Shown here: positions 56,701 to 64,000 of the stretch, piece after piece
Layout of the letters: every line of letters starts with the position of its first letter
How positions within the stretch are numbered: position 1 is the stretch's first letter
DNA from: Lampris incognitus
Lineage: Eukaryota; Chordata; Actinopteri; Lampriformes; Lampridae
Direction of reading: 5' to 3'
Assembly (NCBI RefSeq): GCF_029633865.1
Contig: NC_079230.1
Span: 30,408,666-30,472,665, forward strand
Length of the DNA stretch: 64,000 bases
Program-made: the position numbers and the translations under genes
Notes under the pieces: generated by a model
Databases searched by the model: none
The model's input: only the letters and a program-made list of their open reading frames with translations
What the model was told of the DNA's origin: nothing

Positions 56701-59700
56701 TATCATACAAGACTGGCAGCGGCGCCACAGATCACATTGCAATTGGAATCGCACTCGTACTAATTTGCCTCACCTACAGGCGCAGGTACCAGAAACCTCC
56801 TTCTATACGGGGCTATAGAACTGTCAGTCTACAGTAAACCAGGCCAATTTCCTTCCTGCTTTTGCCTCCAAGCCTGCTCTGAACATTCTTGCTTTTAGCG
56901 AGACCTGAATTCGTCCTGAGAAGACTGTTAACACCCGCAGTAGTTTGTTAAGGGTTTTCTTTCTCACGTTCCTCTCGCTTTCCTGGGCTAGGTGATGGTA
57001 CTCATTACACCCTCCTGGAAATATGCTCTAGTCTCCCTCCATCTCACTTCAACCTTCTTTGAATTTCACGCCGTTTCTTTCACTCAACCAGCTAAGCTTA
57101 TGCTGATGGTTGTCTACAGACAGCCAGGTCAACTAAAAAAAACTGTTGAGGAGTGTGACATGTTGCTTCAGCAACTGACTGAGGATGGCACACACCATTG
57201 CTCATCCTTGGTGATTTTAATATTCACCTTGACAATAAAGAAGCTTTTGACTCTCTCCAGTTTTTGGCTTCCTTTGACCCATTCCTCTTAAATACCTCAG
57301 CCACCCACTTCACTGGTAATCAGCCTGACCTCATTCTAATACGTAAGTGTGCTGCCTCACACCTCAGTCACACCCCTACACACACCAGACCACTACTTTC
57401 TTCAATTTTCTTTCTCTCCCTCCTGCTACTTCTGCCCCCTACTCGTTTGTTTTCTGACTAAACCTCTGCTTTTTGTCTCTCACCAGCCTACCAGCCTCTG
57501 TGTCCTCCAACCTTCCTCATATGCAAGCCTTTACTGACTATGCAACTGCTGCTCTGTGTGCAACCCTTTCCTCAGTACTTAAATGTTGTTCTTATGTCAC
57601 TAAGCCAGCCTGAGCAAAGCCGTCGAGTCTATGGCTGACAAGACACTCAGAGAGAATAGGGCCAGGCTCAGAGCAGCCGAGAGGAAATGGTAAGATTCAA
57701 CAACGCTGATCTGTCTCTTTATCAGTCACTGCTATCTTCGTTTTCTATCGGCCAGTCTCACTGCTCACTGTTTCTAGCCAAAACACTCAAATGAGCAGCC
57801 TACAAGCAGCTATCCTCCTTTCTCTCTATGCATAATTTATTTTTTGTTCTACATCAGTCTGTTTTTAAAAGTGGTCATTTCACAAAGCCAAAAATGCCTG
57901 GCAATTCCTCTATTCTCAATCTCCTTAATCTATCTGCTACACTTTACAAAGTGACTCACCACATTCTAGTGTCTACACTATTGGTCTTAAGTGGTTCAAA
58001 TCCTATCTAACAGGGAGGCTGTTCCAAGTCTTCTGGTGGGTCAGGTGTCCACCCCTCTCTCCAGGTCACAACAGATGTGCCTGAAGGCTCGGTGCTTGGC
58101 CTTCTCCTCGTTACTCTCCATTCTACCTCTCTATAGTACCTCGCTCGATCATCTCCACTTACAGCTTTTCCTACCATTCATACACCGATGACACCCAATT
58201 CTATCTCTCCTGTCCTCCTCATGACACTACTGTGTCTGCAAGAGTTGCTGACTGCCTCACTGACATCTTTGCTTGGTTGAGGGGAGGGCCACCTCCTGCT
58301 CAATTTATCCAAAACAGAGCTGCTGGTTATTCACGCCAACGCCACTGCCTCCAGCGACAAGAGCTGGGAATCGGCAGTGACCTCCTAATTCAATACTGCA
58401 TCAATATTTGGTTGCCCATTCGATATGTATGGGGATTTTTCAAGTACTGCGATTCTCTAGGTATTATGATTCAATATTATGATTTTTTCCTTTCTGCTGA
58501 AAATATATCTAATACAACTGCAGTGCATCGCCAACATTATGACATATCCCCCCCCCCCTCGAGTAATAAAATATAGTCTAATTATGAGGGCAAGTAATCA
58601 AATCAGAGACTGCATCTCTGAGAAGTGCCTTTTTCCCCCCCTTTTTCTCCCCAGTTGTACTTGGCCAATCACCCTGCTCTCTGAGCCGTCCCGGTTGCTG
58701 CTCCACCCCCTCAACCGATACAGGGCTGCAGACTACCACGTCTCCTCCGGTACATGTGGAGACGCCAGCCGCTTCTTTTCACCTGACAGTGAGGAGTTTC
58801 GCCAGGGGGATGTAGCATGTGGGAGGATCACGCTCTTCCCCCCAGTTCCCCCTCCCCCCTGAACAGGCGCTCCGACCGACCACAGGAGGCACTAGTGCAG
58901 CGACCAGGACACATACCCACATTCGGCTTCCCACCCACAGACACAGCAAATTGTGTCTGTAGGGACAACCAACCAAGCCAGAAGTAACATGAGGATTCGA
59001 ACCGCCGATCCCTGTGTTGGTAGGCAACGGAATAGACCGCTACGCTACCCGGACGCCCTGTAAAGTGCTTTTAATGAGTTTTACTGAAAAAATGTATTTG
59101 GCACTATTCAAAATATGTACATAGTGGGCTGCATAGAATAAAGCCGCGTGCCTCTGAAAAAAAAAGTGTACCTGGTCTCATCACCACTGTTGATGTACAT
59201 GAACTTGTAACTTTAAGCCACCTTGAAAATATGCAAAAGGTATGCTATTGATTAGCAAAGATTTAAAAAATAAAATCTTGAAATGACTTGAAAAATCTTA
59301 AAACAATTATATTTTCTAGTAAAAACATTAAATTTGAACTGAAAATGTGCTAAACAGCTGTAAACAAACTGTATATCAATACTGTATACAACACTCAGGT
59401 CTGGGTAGTAATGGATTACATGTAATTGGGACTACATAATCTGTTTACAAAAATTAACTATAATCAACTCAGATTACGATTGAAAAATGTGCAATTAGAT
59501 TTAGTTACATTGTCAAGGATTACTCGATTACATTTTTGGTTACATCTTTAAAATATGACAATTTTAAAATTATGAAACCTTTTTTCAACCAATGCTCTAC
59601 TAACTCACGAAAAGCGCGCCTGACATTCAGGGTTTAAGAGTACGAGAGATTAAGATGTACTTCTTTAATCCCTATGGGGAAATTAATCCTCTGCATTTAA

Positions 59701-62700
59701 CCCATCCTCTCCGTGTAGCTCGGATGGGTTTCTTAGACAAGTGCTCCACTCTGTGGTAGTGATGGGCAGAGCAGTTCTTTTCAGGGTACTGAATCATTAG
59801 AATCAGTTCATTGAAAAATATTTGTTCAAAACATTCGGGCTTGACCGGAGCTCCGACCGTGTAGTCCCAGTCACTGAGCTGAAATATGGCCGAACATTCA
59901 GCTAAACTCACTGACCGGTGAACCAAGAACAGTCGTTCATGAAGGATCAGCCAGCGAGCTGAGAATGTAGTTGGATAAAGATACCGTCTGCAAACTAAAA
60001 GCTGCTGTAACAAAGTCCTACCCTGTTATGTAGGCACGGATGTTTTCGTGATACCGGATTATTAAATAAAATATTTGTTACCACCTCCTATTTCAAAAAA
60101 TGGGAGGGAGGGAGAGGGGCAGGTTTGAGCAACTCAGCAACTGTCACTGTGACACTGCCCGCGGTCATTGTTTGTTTCTAAGGTTCCTTGTTTCACTTGT
60201 GGTGACTGTCCCCTTCTCGGAGAAGTGATGCTGACTGGTTGTTTAGCTGATCAAACGTGTGTGGGGGGGGGGGGCAGTGGCAGCTATAAATGTATAACAA
60301 AATCCCTGTGCTCTTGTCGTCCCACAGATCATCCAAAGGATGGAGTTATTCTAAGCGGTTCTTGAGAATCTGAACTCCACCTGCACATTAACTCTGTCCG
60401 GGACAAACTGGCACACAACTGCCATGCAAATTTGCAAATGTGGTCCCAGCAATCTTCTGTTGTTTACAGTCGTTTATCTCATCTGTCAAACTCTGTTATA
60501 CAAGTCTGGTATGGCGCTTTTTGAGAAGACTTTCCTCCCGGTGGAGAAGGAGCTTGGATCATGGCTTTAAATGAGTTTTTCCACTGTGTCGAATGAGACC
60601 GTTTCTTTATCGAAATCACCTGCCACTGTGCCAGAACAACATTTCCACTGCACACTGTCCTGTTTGCGCGCTATTCAGCGGTTTTTGTGACAACACTTGC
60701 TATAGTTGGTAGTAAAAGCTGGAATCTACAGACAAAGTCAAACACTAGTAACTCTGACCAAATACACAGGTGTGACCCGTTTTAATTTGTGACTTGAAAA
60801 ACAGTTAGCTTGTATTTATCAGACAATTGTGGCTCAAAAATGTTATGTTGGGTTTAAATGGATACTGTTGTCATGTTTGAATACCCTGGGATACCGTATT
60901 ACCGTTACAACATCCAACCCTAGTCGACCACATCCAGAACAGGGCTGAGAACTTTCCACTGTAAAGCACACTGCTAATGCAGTCTGAGCAGGGGAGAAGG
61001 TGTGTACATGATACTGACTTAGGTACTCACTATGGCAGCTCTCACAACTGAGTCCTTTCTGAAAGCCCGCGGCGCCATTCATGCCCGGCTTGCTACCAGG
61101 CGCCATTATCTGGTTAGGGTTGGGTTTGGTGCTAGAGAAAGGTCAGAGGGATATAGTTAGGGTCGGGTCTACAATGTGGTATTTCAACAGCGAAACGATT
61201 CCAGACAGCATTAAGACTTGCAGTCAGGCAGAATACTCACTAGGTGGGGATGTACACCTGTTTGAGCTTGCTGTCTGCTTCTGCTGCCTTTAGTCGTTTC
61301 TGACAAAGAGACACAAGGAAAACATGCATGATTAACATGTCTAAAATAAACATGAGCATGGATTAGCCACACATGGAGAGGTGAATGGTAACGGTGACCT
61401 GGGAGGCAGGTGGCGCCCCTGACAGGCAGAAAAGCAAGACAGATTTCAACTAATCATTCAATATACAGAGGAACAAGAATTGACTTGTGTTTTTTATACA
61501 TTTTGATATACTATATTGATCCCCGTGGGGAAACTCCTCTCTGCATTTAACCCACCCTAGCTGTGTAGCTAGGATCGGTGGGCAGCTGCTGTGCTGCTCC
61601 CAAGGACCAACTCCAGCTCTTTTCCCATTACCTTGGTCAGGGGCACAGACAGGAGTATTAACCCTAACATACATGTCTTTCTGATGGTGGGGGAAACCGG
61701 AGCACCCGTAGAAAACCCACCACAGACACGGGGAGAACATGCAAACTACACACAGAGGATGACCTGGGAGGACCCCCAAGGTTGGACAACCCCGGGGTTC
61801 GAACCTAGGACCTTCTTGCCATGAGGCGACAGCCGTAACCACTGCACCACTGTGCTGCTTGAACGTATTAGCAGATATACTTTATTACCTGCCATGAGTC
61901 CATTTTACATGTTTTTAATTTGAGCTGTTGTGGCACAGCTTGAGACAGTGAAACCTATGATTTGGCAATTCTGGACTTTAGGGGGAAAAAACTATTTCAC
62001 GGGGATATTTTCCATGTTAACTATGATCTCTCCAACTTGTGCACCAAATATTTTACAAATGGACTAATGGTCAAATTACGATGATTTTCACTGCCTAGCC
62101 ATGCACTTTGCTCAGTTCATCATTTTTATGGCAACCATTTTCTTTGTTCTCTTTGTTTTAGCGTTCAGGGTCAATGGGTCAAAACCTTAGTAAAAGAATG
62201 AAATAGAATCCAATATAGTTGACACAGTTTATAGGAATACCTATGAGTTAATGATAGGGAGGAAAGTGGAATGGTGAGGATGCAAGGAGTAGAGGTGACG
62301 GACAAAGGTATATGAGCTTAAATACTTGGGGTCAACTGTCCAAAGTAACAGCGAGTGCAGAAGAGAGGTGAAGAAGAGAGTGCAGGCAGGGTGGAGAAGA
62401 GTGTCAGGAGTGATTGGTGACAGAAGGGTACCAGCAATAGTTAAAGGTTTACAAGATGGTAGTGAGACCAGCTATGTTATATGGTTTGGAGACAGTGGCA
62501 CTGATGAAAAGACAGGAGGTGGAGCTGGAGGTGGCAGAGATGAAGATGATAAGATTTTCATTGGGAGTGATGAAGAAGGACAGGATTAGGAACAAGTATA
62601 TTAGTGGGACAGCTCAAGTTGGACGATTTGGAGACAAAGTAAGAGAGGCAAGATTGAGATGGCTTGGACATGTGTGGAGGAGAGATGCTGGGTATACTGG

Positions 62701-63660
62701 GAGAAGGATGCTGAATATGGAGCTGCCAGGGAAGAGAAGAGGAAGGCCAAAGAGGAGGTTTATGGATGTGGTGAGGGAGGACATGCAGGTGGCTGGTGTG
62801 ACAGAGGAAGATGCAGAGGACAGGAAGAGACGGAAACAGACGATCCGGTGTGGCGCCCCCTAGCGGGAGTAGCCGAAAGTAGTAGTAGAAGAGGATAGTT
62901 GGCACAGTTTGTCCAAGAGATGTTAAATAATCGTTCAACCCAGATCATCTATAATATTTTGTGGAAATGAAAAATAAAGAAATTGTTTGGTTTTAAAAAT
63001 CCATCACACAGTTGTTCTTATCATGCATTTAAGTTATTTAAAAAGTTTACTAATTATATAATTATAATTAGACCAATGGTCACCAAATACCATCACTGCT
63101 CTTCTTCGCAATCATCACTGAAGTTAGTGGCTATGATGTGTATCCATTTCCATACACTTGCATCACATTTTGTATCCATGTTTCCTTTATATTGTGTGCC
63201 AGTTTTAGTGGGAATTTTTGCCTTTTTTTGATAAGCCATGATGAAGCTCAGCGCATGGTGGTACAGTTGTAGAACTCAGCTGCATATTTACAGGTAGTTT
63301 CATGTCAAGAGCACTTCTGATTTCAGAGATATGGCTTACCAAGGGAGACATTTGATTATAGCGCCACCATCTGTCCGATTTGGGTAATATTTGTCACTGC
63401 CGAAATTTATATGCTGTCTTTCAACATTAATGCCCACGATATACCATCTAATCTGACATTGTGAAAATTGAGAGTAACACTCGCACAGCACTTAAACTTG
63501 AGACTTATTTACTTGGATTTAAAAAAAACCAAAAAAAACAGCTTAGTGTGTTGTGCTGCATTGTGAGGCTTGCCTCTTCACCTACCTGTTGGATGTAGCG
63601 GTCAGTAGTCTTCCACATGTAGTAGAATTGTACCACACTGGCTAGTGACTTCCAGGGCAG
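47568..63660 (-). CDS. mta2: Metastasis-associated protein 2, NuRD subunit (C-terminal half, nine exons; 5' part outside window)
   Basis: Exons (minus): 63660-63586, 61299-61241, 61131-61031, 55278-55139, 54926-54698, 54562-54473, 54312-54203, 53971-53829, 47721-47568. They join in phase to 1101 bp (366 aa plus stop), matching human MTA2 from about residue 305 to its end. Seen in order: end of the SANT domain ([20 protein letters not shown]), linker, GATA-type zinc finger split by an intron (CESCH...CRLCASCW), the first RBBP4-binding region ([20 protein letters not shown] ... [10 protein letters not shown]), PINRNQ linker, [20 protein letters not shown], and the second RBBP4-binding motif ([12 protein letters not shown]) before the terminus EPIILED. 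MTA2 scaffolds HDAC1/2 and RBBP4/7 in NuRD. All junctions are GT-AG. I prefer mta2 to mta1/mta3 for the tail sequence and the taf6l linkage. Promoter and the BAH and ELM2 domains lie beyond 64000. Confidence 0.95.
47866..51015. repeat. 26-bp minisatellite, about 120 copies, in the last mta2 intron
   Basis: The unit is GGGTTGTGTCCTACACTACTCTGGC[GA], 26 bp. Variants are ACTGCTC, ACTGTTC and AATGCTC, and a 23-bp unit lacking GGC recurs at about 49150, 49203, 50130, 50318 and 50960. The unit has no stop in any plus frame and 26 is not a multiple of 3. Three overlapping pseudo-ORFs (up to 1086 codons, 26-residue period [20 protein letters not shown]...) result. It lies inside an intron and antisense to mta2, so I do not call these genes. 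Confidence 0.97.
51391..51773 (+). mobile_element. tRNA-derived SINE, family 2 (plus), in the last mta2 intron
   Basis: The head starts CCTACCAACACGGGGATCGC with B-box GGTTCGAATCC, and the body matches the copies at 21.3, 53.3 and 58.6 kb. The 16-bp target duplication reads CAAAACCTGTAAATAA (51375-51390) and CAAAACCAGTAAATAA (51774-51789), one mismatch. The 5' end of the head is truncated. Confidence 0.88.
52337..52990 (+). mobile_element. 5'-truncated RTE-type LINE, in the last mta2 intron
   Basis: One open frame encodes the C-terminal end of the same LINE family as at 15.4 kb ([60 protein letters not shown] then stop) and a tail ending GTAGTAATAGTAGTAG. Truncated at the same internal point as the copy at 62.2 kb. 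Confidence 0.88.
53331..53632 (-). mobile_element. tRNA-derived SINE, family 2 (minus, internally deleted), in the last mta2 intron
   Basis: Same head and tail as at 21.3 kb but lacking about 120 bp of the body. Flanked by ACCAATTA at 53323-53330 and 53633-53640. Confidence 0.82.
53829..53971 (-). CDS. mta2: mta2 exon, second to last
   Basis: 143 bp, [20 protein letters not shown] through FVATKDT plus two bases; acceptor TTCACAG, donor CCG|GTAATA. Confidence 0.94.
54203..54312 (-). CDS. mta2: mta2 exon, third to last
   Basis: 110 bp, [20 protein letters not shown] through KRPFDS; acceptor TTTCAG, donor AGC|GTCAGT (a weaker donor). The phase fits both neighbours. Confidence 0.88.
54473..54562 (-). 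CDS. mta2: mta2 exon, fourth to last
   Basis: 90 bp, completes Cys, then [20 protein letters not shown] through IVKDL; acceptor CCTCAG, donor TTG|GTAAGA. Confidence 0.94.
54698..54926 (-). CDS. mta2: mta2 exon, fifth to last
   Basis: 229 bp, [20 protein letters not shown] through ANAVKAE plus one base; acceptor CTTCAG, donor AGT|GTATGT. Holds the first RBBP4-binding region. Confidence 0.96.
55139..55278 (-). CDS. mta2: mta2 exon with the second half of the GATA finger
   Basis: 140 bp, (T)[20 protein letters not shown] through EGATRTGS; acceptor AACTAG (the phase demands this rather than the nearby CCCAG), donor TCG|GTATGT. Confidence 0.93.
56940..58420 (+). mobile_element. Decayed L2-type LINE
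   Basis: Plus-strand fragments: [40 protein letters not shown] (endonuclease), [11 protein letters not shown], later [20 protein letters not shown] (reverse transcriptase YxDD region) and [15 protein letters not shown]. Heavily broken. The pattern fits the L2 group of fish LINEs. Confidence 0.7.
58630..59057 (-). mobile_element. tRNA-derived SINE, family 2 (minus)
   Basis: Same head (GTAGCGTAGCGGTCTATTCC on the minus strand) and body as the 21.3-kb copy, full length. Flanks AAGTGCCTTTT / AAGTGCTTTTA are a probable target duplication. Confidence 0.82.
61031..61131 (-). CDS. mta2: mta2 exon with the first half of the GATA finger
   Basis: 101 bp, (Y)[20 protein letters not shown] through KGLSCESCH plus one base; acceptor CTCTAG, donor ATA|GTGAGT. 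Confidence 0.95.
61241..61299 (-). CDS. mta2: mta2 exon
   Basis: 59 bp, [19 protein letters not shown] plus two bases of Tyr; acceptor TGTCAG, donor CTA|GTGAGT. Confidence 0.95.
61490..61858 (-). mobile_element. tRNA-derived SINE, family 1 relative (minus), in an mta2 intron
   Basis: The minus-strand head (TGGTGCAGTGGTTACGG, B-box GGTTCGAACCC) and the body (GGGAGAACATGCAAACT) are shared with the 11.1-kb SINE. The 3' domain differs (GATCCCCGTGGGGAAAC), like the fragments at 19.05 and 59.65 kb. Confidence 0.8.
62231..62896 (+). mobile_element. 5'-truncated RTE-type LINE, in an mta2 intron
   Basis: Same family and same truncation point as the 52.3-kb copy. Frame [20 protein letters not shown] ... 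[14 protein letters not shown]-like end with a short deletion, CGAP then stop, and a TAGTAG tail. The 14-bp target duplication reads AGTTGACACAGTTT (62217-62230) / AGTTGGCACAGTTT (62897-62910), one mismatch. Confidence 0.9.
63586..63660 (-). CDS. mta2: mta2 exon (SANT domain end), first in window
   Basis: 25 codons, [20 protein letters not shown] through RYIQQ; acceptor CCCAG, donor CAG|GTAGGT; phase 0 at both ends. Confidence 0.96.
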
Positions 63661-63852
63661 CTGGGAGGAGGGAGAGACAATCTATCAGCTACTACACAAC
63701 TTTACAAGTAACTGCATGATCAGACAAGTATTGTGTTTCCAAGTACTAGGTGCTGTTTAACTACATTCACATCCCACAAGGACTGCACATCAAGCCACAC
63801 CCACAGACGGATTTCCCAGAAGCCTCTCAGTGCTTATCAGGGTAGGGCAACA

Positions 63853-64000
63853 TCCATGCATCCATTATCCAGACCGCTTATCCTGCTCTAAGGGTCGCAG
63901 GGATGCTGCAGCCTATCCCAGCAGTCACTGGGCGGCAGGCGGGGAGACACCCTGGACAGGCCGCCAGCCCATCACAGGGCCCACACATTCACTCCTAGGG
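63853..64000 (-). mobile_element. SINE, family 1, cut by the window edge
   Basis: Begins with the CATCCATGCATCCATTATCC tail and GGATGCTGCAGCCTATCCCA body of the 11.1-kb SINE and runs off the end. Confidence 0.8.

Larger units (their letters stand above)
55279..61030 (-). other. Large mta2 intron (5.75 kb) filled with repeats
   Basis: Between the two halves of the GATA-finger coding sequence. 56100-56700 is a dispersed fish repeat (motifs AAGTGCTTCACACTAAATAC, GATCATGCGGTGCTTTAAAT). 56940-58420 is a decayed LINE. 58630-59057 is a SINE. 59400-59600 (ATGGATTACATGTAATTGGG) and 59755-59900 (GATGGGCAGAGCAGTTCTTT) resemble hAT-type MITEs. 59650-59730 is a SINE 3' fragment. No other exon was found. 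Confidence 0.7.

Overview
The window is vertebrate nuclear DNA, almost certainly from a teleost fish. The evidence is spliced genes with GT/AG junctions, CpG-island promoters, long introns, a dense load of mobile elements of types common in fish (Penelope-like/Neptune elements, RTE- and L2-type LINEs, hAT transposons, tRNA-derived SINEs) and large minisatellites. The host genes recognised all lie on the minus strand. Three of them (ehbp1l1, taf6l, mta2), plus a kcnk7-like pseudogene, have human counterparts on chromosome 11q12-q13. This suggests one conserved chromosomal block, although order and orientation differ from human.

Layout from left to right. 1-5510: three minisatellites (48-bp unit, AT-rich unit, 17-bp purine unit). 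6.36-7.1 kb: CpG island with the first coding exon of an EHBP1-family gene (ehbp1l1 likely). 9.1-11.5 kb: RTE fragment, MITE and SINE. 14.6-15.3 kb: a decayed two-pore potassium channel (kcnk7-like). 15.4-18.25 kb: near-full-length RTE-type LINE. 18.66-26.61 kb: complete taf6l in 11 coding exons (640 aa), with a Penelope-like element, a SINE and a solo LTR in its introns. 27.4-40.3 kb: nested transposons, with a LINE first, then hAT 'A' containing hAT 'B' containing an almost intact Penelope-like element. 40.37-40.74 kb: a miniature LTR element whose LTRs carry a tRNA-like module. 41.05-43.48 kb: a four-CCCH-finger gene (cth1-like, TTP family) with a Penelope-derived hairpin insertion in its intron. 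43.7-45.2 kb: a long palindrome, a hAT MITE and a decayed repeat-encoded protein. 45.3-63.7 kb: the 3' half of mta2 (nine exons; the 5' half lies beyond the window). Its last intron holds a 3.1-kb, 26-bp-unit minisatellite and other introns hold SINE and LINE copies. The window ends in a SINE.

The host genes are nuclear regulators: taf6l (SAGA-type coactivator subunit), mta2 (NuRD subunit) and cth1 (AU-rich mRNA binding/decay). They are neighbours, not an operon. Several large open frames are artefacts: the 17-bp and 26-bp minisatellite units contain no stop codon in several frames, and frames antisense to LINEs are shadows. Target-site duplications could be read directly for three Penelope-type insertions (12 bp each), one hAT, three LINE copies and several SINEs, which makes the order of insertion events readable.
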